A DNA stretch of 64,000 bases from Chamaelirium japonicum (lineage: Eukaryota > Streptophyta > Magnoliopsida > Liliales > Melanthiaceae). This document shows positions 12,641-23,469 of this stretch, piece after piece (positions within the stretch are counted from its first letter, which is position 1; each line of letters begins with the position of its first letter). The notes beneath the pieces were generated by a model that was given only the letters and a program-made list of their open reading frames with translations, had not been told where the DNA came from and ran no database searches. The stretch lies in contig OX393553.1 in assembly GCA_947650365.1 (NCBI GenBank), forward strand, positions 43,039,513-43,103,512, read 5' to 3'. The translations under genes were made by a program, and so were the position numbers.

Positions 12641-13635
12641 TAAAACTCCGGCTAAACTGTCGTTTGGCCTAAATGACGGGATTACCGCCGATCCACCAAG
12701 AAAGTACAAAGAGATGCTCTCCGGTTCCACCTGTTCCCCACCTCGTCTCCATCGCGGGCTAGCGGGGGGCGGTTGAGGGGCGTCGCTCTCATATCCCCCC
12801 CTGCCGACGTGAACCATCCCCCACCCCACCACCACCACCATCCTACGGTGGATGACACCGGTGGCTCACTGTGCACGGTCGCTGTTCGATACAGTGGCCT
12901 GAGCCCATGTCGTGACCGCCTAGTCCGCTGGTGGGCCCGCCGCGTGCGGTGTTGCATAACGCCCTAACACGTCGGGGAACCGGCGAGGGACGTAACGCGA
13001 TCGTCACTCGTCACCTGTAAGGGTGTCATTGGGCCAACCCGACACGTACGTCCTGTTGTGTGCCCGGTCCGGTCCGAACTGTGCATGTTTCGGGAATAGT
13101 GGGTATTGCTAGGTTGGGGGGAGGACCGTTTGCTATCACTATTATGCGGGCATTTCGGGAGCATCAGGATTTTATATGCGCTTATTGTGGACGTTTGATA
13201 TGGTTGACGATGATATTTATTGAAATATAATCGGAGGGTTTAGGTATAGGAAAATGATGTTTGAACATAAAAAGGGACATACCCCCGGACATACTAAGGT
13301 AGTGGTGGGGCAGTGGTCAATGCTCCGTGCGCACCTAATTGCATTGTGCGCACTGCCGCATTTTGTCCGTGAATGTGTGCCAGGTATATGGACGTTGAAA
13401 TATTTGGACGGTACATGAATCAACGTATTCGGCAAATCTTCTAATAATGGATAACGATTTGTAGATTGGGTTGTATAAATTTATAGATTAGGTTGTTTAA
13501 GTGGTGGCAAATGTTGGACCGGTGTGATGGAGGCGGAAGACCCATGCAATAGGGTTAGGGTGGATGATGAGATGGGAGAAAGGGATCCCTCTCGACTTAT
13601 GCCACAAACTAAATAATAAAGGGATGATTTGAACA
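12641..13635. other. Intergenic, nothing recognised
   Basis: The upstream region of the PIP5K gene, GC-rich to about 13150 and then AT-rich. No open frame with a known domain and no clear repeat structure. Confidence 0.35.
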
Positions 13636-14045
13636 TCTATACTATAAAACTAGGCAGTAATCCTGTGCAATGCACAAACGGTTGAAATGCCGCTCTCAAA
13701 TCACACGCACTGCTGCAAGAGATGATCATCGATGTCGGGGCTATGATGCGCAAGCGATCTGGAGTAACGGACGTTTTTTTTTTTCTTTTGTGACTTATTT
13801 TTGTTTCAAGAAGAGGCTCCACCTAGCGTCACACGGTCCAAAGGCTTTGTTTTAGTATAATATAATTCGATTATATAAGGCAGAAGGTGCCCTGTGCGGT
13901 AACAAACCAACCCCCCCCCCCCCCCCAAAAAAAAATATATATATATTAGCATGTTATGTTTTTCTTCTGGCTTTCCCACATAGTATCGTTGACTTGGATT
14001 CAAGGACCAAAGGCATCAAAGTAAAGTTGATCAAGGACTCCTCTA
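13636..14045 (+). mobile_element. Possible degenerate Helitron
   Basis: The left end TCTATACTATAAAACTAG follows an A, as plant Helitron 5' ends do. It is followed by CCTGTGCAATGCAC. A CTAG-T 3' end may lie at 14041-14045, but I see no good terminal hairpin, so the right limit is uncertain. There is no coding sequence. Confidence 0.35.
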
Positions 14046-14191
14046 GTTGGTTTTTTTCATATAATTAGTAAGAAATCCGAGCAATGCCCGGATGAACTTT
14101 ATGCACTTCACTTGCCACAAACGACATCACAATCGTCCGAAGAAGTGTGCAATATGGAGCGAGTGTGATTCACTTGTGGAGTTGTGATTCA

Positions 14192-14194
<3 letters not shown>

Positions 14195-14280
<86 letters not shown>
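14195..14280. repeat. (GT)n/(GA)n compound microsatellite
   Basis: About 42 bases of GT pass directly into about 44 bases of GA, inside a dispersed repeat that starts near 14065 with AGCAATGCCCGGATGA. The same composite occurs at 19286-19445. Confidence 0.9.
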
Positions 14281-14283
<3 letters not shown>

Positions 14284-14547
14284 CTACTTAACATAAAATG
14301 ACCATTAATGTGTATATATCATCTTTATAGTAGGTTTTTAATAGGATTTATGAGAGATAGCCGCATCTATATAACATGGCACGGCGGTTTGGTGCTGACT
14401 AGACAAAATGGCACAAAAGCTGACTAGACAAAATAAATGCTGAGAGCAGTGTGCGGCCGAGGTTAGTGTGCGGCTAACGTGCGGAGGAGTCGGGGGTGCA
14501 CGGACCGTCCGATCGACGGATCCAACGATCGGGATTCACCCAACCAT

Positions 14548-14592
14548 CGAAAATCGTTGTTACTGTGGCGGCCACAGTAACAACGATTTTCG
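14548..14592. repeat. 21-bp perfect hairpin inside H1
   Basis: A 21-bp perfect stem (CGAAAATCGTTG...) closes a 3-base CGG loop. Near copies occur at about 14996-15043 and 15410-15457 with one or two stem changes. The hairpin is part of the repeated Helitron interior. Confidence 0.85.
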
Positions 14593-15184
14593 GTCGTCCG
14601 GGTGAACTCCGGCCGTCCGATCGACGCGAATCGAACGGTCCAAATTCTTTCCGCCCCGGTTTTGGTGGTTCGGATGAACCCCGGCCGTCCGATCGGCGTG
14701 AATCGAACGGCCCAAATACTTTTCGCTCGGTTAAAAGTTGTAGCCGTTCAATCGAATGATCGAACGGATGAGATCCCGTGGGAATCAATCAAATAAGACA
14801 AAAAGTAATGATAGTAATATAACATGGCACGACGGTTTGGTGCTGACTAGACAAAATGGCACAAAAGCTGACTAGACAAAATAATGGCTGAGAGCAGTGT
14901 GCGGCCGGGGTTAGTGTGCGGCTAACGTGCGGCGGAGTCGGGGGTGCACGGACCGTCCGATCGACGGATCCAACGATCAGGATTCACCCAATCATCGAAA
15001 ATCGATGTTACTGTGGCGGCCACAGTAACAACGATTTTCGGTGGTCCGGGTGAACTCCGGCCGTCCGATCGGCGTGAATCAAACGGCCCAAATTCTTTCC
15101 GCCCCGGTTTTGGTGGTTCTCATGAACCCCGGCCGTCCGATCAGCGTGAATCGAACGGCCCAAATACTTTCCGCCCGGTTAAAA

Positions 15185-15330
15185 GTTGTAGTCGTTCGAT
15201 CGAATGATCGAAACGGATGAGATCCCGTGGGAAACAATAGAATAGGACAAAAAGTAATGATTACTATCATTACTTTTTGTCTTATTCGATTGATTCCCAC
15301 GGGATCTCATCCGTTCGATCATTCGATCGA
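15185..15330. repeat. Large inverted repeat inside H1
   Basis: The block ending GACAAAAAGTAATGATT (about 15252) is followed at once by its inverted copy ATCATTACTTTTTGTC and on through the GAGATCCCGTGGGA region. This gives two arms of about 70 bases with almost no spacer. Confidence 0.75.
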
Positions 15331-16140
15331 ACGGCTACATCTTTTAACCGGGCGGAAAGGATTCGAACCGTTTGATTAAAGCCGATCGGACGTCCGGAGT
15401 TCACCCGAACCACCGAAAATCGGTGTTACTGTGGCGGCCACAGTACCAACGATTTTCGGTGGTCCGAGTGAACTCCGGCCGTCCGATCGGCGTGAATCTA
15501 ACGGCCCAATTCCTTTCCGCCCCTTTTTTGGTGGTTCGGATGAACCCCGGCCGTCCGATCAGCGTGAATCGAACGGCCGATTTTGATCTGTAGATTCGGT
15601 CCTCCCGGCCGTTTCAAATGGGATCGAACCCCACCAACCGTTGGGGCTCGGCCAGGACTTACTCCTCTTCGTCAACATTTTTTGAGAATTTCTCAAAAAA
15701 AAAAACATTTTCTTCTCTAATTTACTGATATTTGTTTTCTTATTTCTCTTTTTTTTAAAAAGAAGAAAAATATGGATCTTATTCTCTCAAGATCTTCCTT
15801 CTTCATGTTAATTATTTCGATCGCAACACTGTTATTTGATTTAACAACACACCCATTTCTCCATTAAAAACAGTGCAGGTTTGATCTGACATCGCACTGT
15901 TATTTTTGTGTGTAGTGGTAAGGATGGCGGGGAGCAACGACAACGGCGAGTTCAGCTTCGCCAACGGCGGGGGGACGTGGTGTCGTGGAGCGAGCTGTTG
16001 CCGAAAGTTTTTTGTTGCCGAAGGTGGTCAGCTGTGCTGTCGCCGCATACAACGTTGGGGCTGATGGTGGTGATGCCCGGGGGGGTGTTTTGCCGCCGAA
16101 GGCGGCCCGCTGCAGTGCCGATAGGCACGGGCATGCACTA

Positions 16141-18340
16141 TCTATATAATATGGCACAACGGTTTTGTGCTGATTAGGACAAAATGGAACCAAAAACTGA
16201 CTAGACAAAAATGAACAAGCTGACTAGACAAAAATAGGCAAATCCGGCCGTCGATCAAGATTCAATTATTCACTTTTATATTTTTAAAATTTTATAATTT
16301 TAGAAAAAAAGGAAGATCATAAAGAGAGAGAGAGAGAGAGAGAGCAAATCCCATAAATTGTTCTCTTGCATGGCCATTCAACATACAAAGAGAAAGATAG
16401 AAAGAGAGTATCTCATATTAAATAATTATTACCCTATTAGCTCCCTTTGTTGGTTGTGCATAAATCCCATTAATACCATATTAGCATACGAGCAAGGAAG
16501 ATCATAAAGAGGGATGAGAGAGAGAGCAAATCCCATAAATTAATATTTTGCATGGTCGTTCAACATGCAAAGAGAGAAACAGAGAGAGTATCTCATATTA
16601 AAAGATTATTACCATATTAACTCCCTCTCTTGGTTGTGCATAAATCTCATTAATATCATATTAGCATGCTAGCAAGGAAGGTCATAAAAGGAATGAAAGA
16701 GAGAATCCCATAAATATCTTGGCCATGCAAACCATATTAGCCCCTAACAACCCAATGGTGCGATGACAGCCGTCCGATTGTGCTTGCTTATATGTAGAAA
16801 CCACATCAATGAACCTATTGATCCAGCCGTGGTTGTCGGGTTCAGAGAAAGCGACCAACGCTAATCTTCTCCTCGGCTTCGATATCCACCGTCCATCTGT
16901 ATCAATGGAATGATAATCCATGCCGCGCTTTGAGTTTATGTGGGGTCCTGGAATCGATCCCCTATTCGTCGCCGTGAAGTCACGTTATTCGGTACCATCT
17001 CTAATCGAACGGACTTATGATGACCACATGCAAATTTATACTCAATTGGACAGAGATCACCGACAACCCCGCCGTACGATCATACGAGGGGACACTCACT
17101 TGGCAACATCCAAATCGTCCATCATCACAAGGTCCATAACCCACGACTACACACGAATAAAGTACCGGCAAGCGACACCATCCCAATAGATTGTCTATAC
17201 AAACAAAGGACGGGCGGTCTACATGCTGGCTAGGATAAAATGGAACAAAAAGCTGACTAGATAAAAAGGAATGCTGACTGATCGGACGGGAGAAGAGACA
17301 TGTCTGCATACATGGCTCGAAGATGGGGATACGTGGGCTACTGATCAGGAATTTTTTTTTCAGTAGTCTACATGCATGGCTCGGATATGAGTATGCGTCT
17401 GATCGGGGGGAAATTTATCAGCACATCCTACGTACGCTACAACCGCAGGGCCCACTGCGATTCAAGAGACATGATATAGTCGGCCCCAACACATGGGGGT
17501 AGTGGCCCTCAGTACTTGGAGCATGCTGATAGGCTCTGGGCAACGGTTGTAGCAAGCGTAATCAGGTTGTGCTGAAATTTTTTTCGCTAATTGGGTATCT
17601 GCTCGAACTAGAGAGAGAATTCCAAGGTGGTCTCGAATGAGAGCTGGATACGAGAGACTCGGGTTCTTGGATTCACATGCATGGGTTGAGTTGTGTGGAG
17701 TTTTGGACATGCATGGCTGGTTGGGTTTGGACGGTTGGTTTGTATACGAGTCGTGCAAGGTTTGTAATGGGTTAAGTCGGGTGTGATGGGCAAAAGGAAT
17801 AAGAAACGAAAAGAGAAAATAAAGAGAAGATAACAGAAGAGAAAGAGAAGAAAAAGGAAAGGAAGAAATAGAGGAGACAGAAAATGGTGGCAGACTTGGG
17901 TGTTCTCTGTGCCACATTCACAAGCCATCATCATACTCCATTAAGCTTCGTAGAACGTTCGAGGTTCTCCTCTGGTTCGAATCATGCAATGCGCTGATCT
18001 AATGATTTCATTTATCGATCGAATTCCACAATTATTTTTTTTTACATTAATTTTCAAAAAACCTCCAAACGAGCTGTGCATCCTCCGTCGACTCGCCATG
18101 AGAATATCCATCACTTAGTTACGATGCCCTTGAGCTAGCTGCTGTAGGCCAGTGTTACCACCGAAAGTGTTCTGTTGTCGAAGACGGTTAGATGTGTTGC
18201 CGCGCGAATATGATAGTGTTGGTGGGGGTGGTGATGCCAAGGGGTGTCTTGCCGTCGAAGGCGGCCCGTTGCAGTGCCGACAGGTGTGTTGCCGCAGAAG
18301 GCGGCCCGCTGCAGTGCCGACAGGCACGAGCATGCACTAG
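16141..18340 (+). mobile_element. Non-autonomous Helitron H2 (with nested 5' end)
   Basis: It begins TCTATATAATATGGCAC immediately after H1 and ends with the hairpin GTGCC-GACA-GGCAC (18314-18327) and GCATGCACTAG, followed by T. A second 5'-like end (TCTATACAAACAAAGGAC) sits at 17194, so one Helitron may lie inside another or H2 may be a fusion. The 3' terminal block is itself duplicated (about 18255-18340). No Rep/helicase frame is seen. Confidence 0.65.
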
Positions 18341-18432
18341 TTTACATATAGGGTAAGGATTTTGCCTCTTTAAAAGAGGCCCACATGTCACAACATGGGA
18401 GAGAGGTTTCCATTTTAGTATTATACTACTGG

Positions 18433-18583
18433 GTAAGTGTCAGCTAGGTGAGTTGGTAAAGTCTCGAGGGGTTGGTACCCGAGAATGGGATCGATTTCCG
18501 CTTACATCAAATTAAATAACTAGTAGGGACTGCCATAACCCTCCCTCAAATGAGACGTTGAGGGGTTCTCAAAAATAAAAAAT
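18433..18583 (+). mobile_element. tRNA-derived SINE
   Basis: The left part has a box A-like AGCTAGGTGAGTTGGTAAAG and a box B-like GGGATCGATTTCC, as in a tRNA head. The right end is A-rich. The flanks are direct repeats, TTATACTACTGG at 18421-18432 and 18584-18595 (12 of 12), a typical L1-driven target duplication. Confidence 0.75.
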
Positions 18584-18595
18584 TTATACTACTGG

Positions 18596-19290
18596 TACGA
18601 AAGTTGGGCAATGTCCGGATGAACCAGATGCATGCGACTTGGCACTGATGACATCACAACCGTCTGAAAAAAGTGTGCAAGCTGGAGTGAGTGTGATTCA
18701 CTCATACGGGTGTGATTCATTTGTTTGAGAGAGAAAGATAGTACTAATGAATTTTCTAATTAACATTAAATTATCATTAAAAACCATTGAATGTGTATTT
18801 ATCATCTTTATAATATAATTTTTTTTAGGGGTAAAAAAAAAATTTATTAAACGAAAACAAAAGCGAATACAGAACACGGCTTATCTCTGGGTGAGTAAGC
18901 AGGACACCAGACCTAATATGGCCACACACTAGCACCAAAGCCCTAACTAAGAAGAAACCCACACTCACACAAGTGAGCAACAAGCCACACCCCAAGCGGG
19001 TAGCAGACCGACATGGTAGCTACCCGCAACCCAAACTGCACACAACCACATGGACCAAACATGAGGCCAAAAAAAACAAGAAGCCAACTGACAAAAATCA
19101 GCTAGCCCCCTTACTCCTTGTAACTCTATCAGAAGGATCCTTAGATTAAGACTCCTTGTCTCTTTATATTATGATTTTAATAGGATTTATGATGGAGCCG
19201 CGTTCACACATGGGAAAAGGATTCTAACTCTTCAAAAGAGGACCACGTGTCACAATACGGGAGAGAGGGCTCCTTTTAAGTATTATACTA
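18596..19290. repeat. Dispersed repeat (GCAATG(C/T)CCGGATGA family), interrupted
   Basis: This repeat starts near GGGCAATGTCCGGATGAAC and ends near AAGTATTATACTAG, with TGTCACAA(C/T)A(C/T)GGGAGAG before the end. Related copies start at about 14065 and 19286, and a piece of the end lies at 18360-18425. It is interrupted at about 18826-19165 by foreign sequence that starts with a T run, probably an antisense retroposon tail flanked by TCTTTATAATAT and TCTTTATATTAT. The repeat could be a Helitron family (CTAG-T ends). Confidence 0.5.
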
Positions 19291-19398
19291 GTAAGAAACC
19301 GGAGCAATGCCCGGATGAGTTTAATGCACGTCATTTGGCACAGAGAACGTCGCAATTGTTCGAAGATATGTGAAATCTGAAGTGAGTGATTCACTTGT

Positions 19399-19449
<51 letters not shown>

Positions 19450-19610
19450 AAAGACATTAAATGAGTATTGTATCACTTTATGGTAGGTTTTTAAGAAGAT
19501 TTAAAAGTGAGCCACGTTCACACACAGAAGAAGGATTCTGACTCTTTAAAAGAAGTCCATGTGTCACAACACGGGAGAGACGCTTCTATTTAAGTCTTAT
19601 ACTATTAGAT
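19286..19610. repeat. Dispersed repeat, uninterrupted copy
   Basis: It starts AGTAAGAAACCGGAGCAATG and ends near AAGTCTTATACTATTAGA. It includes a GA microsatellite at about 19399-19445. The same order of motifs is found at 18596-19290 and from 14065. Confidence 0.55.
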
Positions 19611-20023
19611 TAGATTAAATGTTGGTTGCCCAAATTTAGGGGACCAATAGCATCAAAGTCGTCTAGGGACAACGCTATTGGCCCAGTGCAAATGCACTTA
19701 TGGGGTGATTGCTATCGAATCGGTGTGATACCATCATGCCTAAATCCAAGCAATGTTACTCCACGAATTGCTTGGGGCTTGCACTTATATACATAGAAAA
19801 AAGGATCCACAAAGTACTTATCCTGAGAGACTACCACGAAGATTATATGTACCGCCACCTGATGGCAGGCAACTAGGCCTATCAATTAGGCCCTCCCAGA
19901 AGGGCACCCGGCCCGTCAAAGCCCGTCTTAAACTCAGCCCGACCCGTCTCTTTTCAGTAAGTGAGTCAGTCCTGGCATAGTGGTTTCCAACACGCCCGTC
20001 TCGTCCCGTTTTACTATATTTAT

Positions 20024-21460
20024 TATATTATATACGGTAAATGTTATACTACATAATTTCAATCGGAACGGTCCCTTTTTGATCACAATCGTCCCTCTCC
20101 AATCGCAACAATACCTTTTGATTCACTACAAGACAAAAAAAAAATCAGAGTTACTATAGCCTGTACAATAACTCCGAAAAAAATTTGTCTTGTAGTGAAG
20201 TTTTTTTTACGGTACATGAAGCTGTTTGTTCTTGTTGTGATGTTTATTCTCGCGAATTGAGTGCGATTCATCGCTAAAGGGGAAGAGATCGACCATGGGG
20301 TGGGTCTGCTGGTGGTTCTAAATGCGATTCTTTGTTAGAGGGGCTGCTAGTTTGGACAGAGTACGATTAATCAGCCGGTGATGCTTTTCGGTCAGGACGG
20401 AGTGCGATTCACCTATCGGTGGTGCAGACAAACCTCCCTATGGCCCTTCTCCACCAATCTAGCGCCCTAGTCTCCGCCCGGCCATCTCCTCCCCTTCATT
20501 GTGCGGTCAAGTTGAGTGCGATTCACTTCGTCCTGGAGACTGCCAACCTGGATGGAGTGCGATTCTACGGTAGATGGTGCTTGCCGGCGGGAACAAAGTG
20601 TGATTCACCTTAGATTTATCTTCCTCTTAATGGACTGGAAAGTTATTGGAAACAACAATTGATAGGCCATGTGACACAGCTCGGGCTGAGCTCGGGCACT
20701 CAAAGAGCCGGGCTAGGGCTCATGTTAGCCCAAGTTGGTGGGACGGGTCAGATTGTGTGGGTTTGGGTGTACTTTTTTCAATTATTATTTAAAATTTTGA
20801 TATTTGAAGATCTAAAACTAAAAAGAACTTATACTTGTTGACACTACAATACCACTTTCCTGCATTTCTATCCATGCATTTTACTAGCTCATCAGATAAT
20901 GTCTTTATTTGATAAGCAAAAAAGCAAATAAATAATATAAGACTAAGTGAAATGGATGATTGTGATTATGACCCTTAACATATGAGTATTTGGGATGGTT
21001 GTGATTGTTACATGTACATCACAGACTCACTGACATAAATAAATACTCGGGTGTGGGTTGGGTCGGGTTGCCTAACCCCTCAACTTGAGCCTGATCCAAA
21101 TTCAACTCGAGTTGTTTTTTTCAACCCTAACCCAACCCAATCTTCAAATTCATCAAACCCAAAACCGCCAAAAGCTTGGGTTGGGTCGGGTCTAACCCGC
21201 CCAAGTTGCAGCTCTATTTGGGCTGAATTTAATGACCGTCATAATATAGGAAAAAAGGACAATTGTGTAGTGTTATCGGGGGGTTCCCTGAGACAGAACA
21301 ACCCAGTCCTCGACTCATGACAATTCCCATATTGTCATGACCTGCATGGACTCCAATATCAAGCATGCATACCCAAGATTGGTGAGCATGCCGAGAGTAG
21401 TGAGCAGTGGGTTGTCAATACCCAGTTTGCAAGATCAGTCGTAACCCGTGCTCCTACGAG
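20024..21460. repeat. Duplicated segment S1
   Basis: The 20024-20700 part matches 29393-30040, and the 20700-21440 part matches about 31000-31700. Shared blocks include the CACTA microelement, a run of GTGCGATTCAC motifs, the hAT-like 3' end, and CAATATCAAGCATGCATACCC. The two copies lie on either side of the LTR retrotransposon. S1 lacks the 30.04-31.0 kb material present in S2. No gene is supported in it. Confidence 0.75.
20124..20197. mobile_element. 74-bp CACTA-like microelement
   Basis: It has ends CACTACAAGACAAA and TTTGTCTTGTAGTG with about 46 bases between. The ends are a classic CACTA-type inverted repeat. The flanks TT and AA do not give a clear 3-bp duplication. The matching copy in S2 is at 29495-29567. 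Confidence 0.6.
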
Positions 21461-21613
21461 TGCAAAACTTTTGGAAGAGTTTAGAGAGTTGTCTTCCACC
21501 TTACAAGAGTGATGCACTCTGATAGTCGAGCGATACTTCTCTTTCACAAAATGATTTTCTTATCTTCCTTGCTAGGACGGGTGTTCCAGTGTCGATCTTT
21601 AGGCACTGGATGG

Positions 21614-22199
21614 TGTGGGTGCAAAAATTGTACCGGACCAGATCAGAGCAGCATGGGCCCGCGCAACGGCCCAAGTGAGTAAGCCCGCCCGGGTGCATGG
21701 GCCCACTCTACGAGGCTCGCAGATCAAGCCCTCCCCCTTATTGGGCCCGAACAACGGCCCAATAAGGGCCCAGCAAAGAGGCCCAGAACCAGTGCCACAT
21801 CATCATCGCCACGTCACCACTGCCATATCGGGCACGTGCCTACGCTACAAAAGGACCCCCAAGGCATCCAGGAAGAGGGTTGGCCATTCAATCAGAGGAG
21901 GAGGATCCCAGAGCAAGTGCTAGAGCTCAATTCTCCCCTTCTTATTCTCTTCTAGTTGCTCCGTGCAACCCGACTGTACGAAGCTTCTCTTGGCCTGTCA
22001 AGAGAACGCTCACCCCTTATTGACTTAAATTATAGTGAAGATCAGGTGGCACCTCTCGCCCGGAGACGTAGGTCGTAAGGCCGAACTCCGTCACCAATCC
22101 TTGTGTCATCATTGCTTACTCTCTCTATCTATTCTCCCATCTCTCTAACTCTACAAACAATCCAATTCAATCAAGGCTGTGGGGTGGGATTCTCGATCA
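21614..22199 (+). repeat. 5' LTR
   Basis: It starts TGTGGGTGCAAAAATTG and ends TTCTCGATCA. A possible promoter motif is CTACAAAAGG near 21844. It differs from the 3' LTR at three sites that I found (GGGCCCGAAC vs GGGCTCGAAC, CAAAGAGG vs CAAGGAGG, GGAAGAGGG vs GGAAGGGGG). Confidence 0.93.
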
Positions 22200-22230
22200 A
22201 GGCGGCTCGGAAATTTCCCCCCACAATCTT

Positions 22231-22248
22231 TGGCGCCGTCTGTGGGAT
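22231..22248 (+). other. Putative primer-binding site
   Basis: TGGCGCCGTC followed by TGTGGGAT is the motif found after the 5' LTR of many plant Gypsy-type elements; its first bases match the complement of a tRNA-Asp 3' end. It lies 31 bases inside the LTR end, further than the usual few bases, which is odd. Confidence 0.6.
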
Positions 22249-22365
22249 ATCGATAGAGGTCTTACCCACACCTCTACCGACTCCTATTCAGCTTGTGGTG
22301 ACGAGCCACAAATCCTCCTCCAAATCAACCTCAAAGCTTTCACCACGCCAACATCAACACGCTCA

Positions 22366-22812
22366 ATGGTGAAGGCCAGCACCAACCCACCAAAGGTGGG
22401 TGCTGATCGGACAATCGACGTGCTAATCGAAGAAGAACAAGAAGTCTCGGTTGCAACCAATCGAAGAAATGTTTATAAGCGACTGGGGCCACAAGGAATT
22501 CATCCGGGAAGCCACAGCAATCGGCAGGACCCACCATTCCCGAGGCAACAGTCTGGCAAAGAGCACGCCACCCAAGGGGACAACGATCTAACTACATACC
22601 AAATTTCGGCTGCTGATTTACAGCTGTTGAACCTTCTCAAAAGGAACGCATCCCTCGAGCAAGAGAGGGATTCCCTAAAGAAGGTAGCTGAAAGAGCGGG
22701 GGTTGTGGCCCACAACTCTCCAACTGCTGATGAAGACCAACCAAAGACCTTCGATTCCGCCCATTCAAGTCGGAAGCTCGAAGGTAAGTCGGCTACGCCA
22801 TCTCGAGGCTAA
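22366..22812 (+). CDS. Gag-like or leader ORF of the LTR element
   Basis: A 148-codon frame directly after the leader. Residues about 85-110 (LQLLNLLKR...LEQERDSLKKVAERA) look like a short coiled coil. No zinc knuckle or capsid motif is recognisable. Its last ~25 codons run into the first unit of the 107-bp tandem array, so the C-terminus is made by repeat sequence. It may be the start of a gag whose remainder was replaced by repeats. Confidence 0.4.
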   Translation: MVKASTNPPKVGADRTIDVLIEEEQEVSVATNRRNVYKRLGPQGIHPGSHSNRQDPPFPRQQSGKEHATQGDNDLTTYQISAADLQLLNLLKRNASLEQERDSLKKVAERAGVVAHNSPTADEDQPKTFDSAHSSRKLEGKSATPSRG

Positions 22813-23380
22813 CGACCGATAAAAAGGCTCCTGGCAACCCAGGTCAACCAAAGACCTTCGATTCCGCCCGTTCAAGTCGGAAGCTCGAAGGCAATTCGGC
22901 TACGCCCTCTCGAGGCTAAAGTCCGATAAAAAGGCTCCTGGCAACCCAGGTCAACCAAAGACCTTCGATTCCGCCCATTCAAGTCGGAAGCTCGAAGGCA
23001 ATTCGGCTATGCCCTCTCGAGGCTAAAGTCCGATAAAAAGGCTCTCGGCAACCTGGGTCAACCAAAGACCTTCGATTCCGCCCATTCAAGGCGGAAGCTC
23101 GAAGGCAACTCGGCTACGCCCTCTCGAGGGTAAAGTCCGATAAAAAGGCTCCTGGCAACCCAGGTCAACCGAAGACCTTCGATTCCGCCCATTCAAGTCG
23201 AAAGCTCGAAGGCAATTCAGCTACGCCCTCTCGAGGCTAAAGTCCGATAAAAAGCTCTTGGTAACCCAGGTCAACCAAAGACCTTCGATTCCACCTATTC
23301 AAGTCGGAAGCTCGAAGGCAATTTGGCTACGCCCTTTCACGGCGAAAGTCGGATAAAAATGCTCCTGACAATCCAGGTCA
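22741..23380. repeat. 107-bp tandem array
   Basis: CCAAAGACCTTCGATTCC recurs at 22741, 22848, 22955, 23062, 23169 and 23275, a period of 107 (once 106). The last unit decays toward 23380. Each unit contains GGAAGCTCGAAGG and CTGGCAACCCAGGTC. Confidence 0.92.
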
Positions 23381-23469
23381 AGCTAAACTATCAACTATAC
23401 TTATCCGAGGCGACGAGAATAAGTCCAAGGCAGACATCGCCGCTTTGACATGCACCAAGTTCAAGGAGA

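Larger units (their letters stand above)
14366..16140 (+). mobile_element. Non-autonomous Helitron H1
   Basis: The 5' end is TCTATATAACATGGCAC after an A. The 3' end has the hairpin GTGCC-GATA-GGCAC (16115-16128) twelve bases before ...GCACTA, which lacks the usual final G. Inside, a ~448-bp block is repeated (14371 and 14819), and part of it is inverted at 15253-15360. There is no Rep/helicase coding. It is joined directly to a second Helitron at 16141. Confidence 0.7.
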
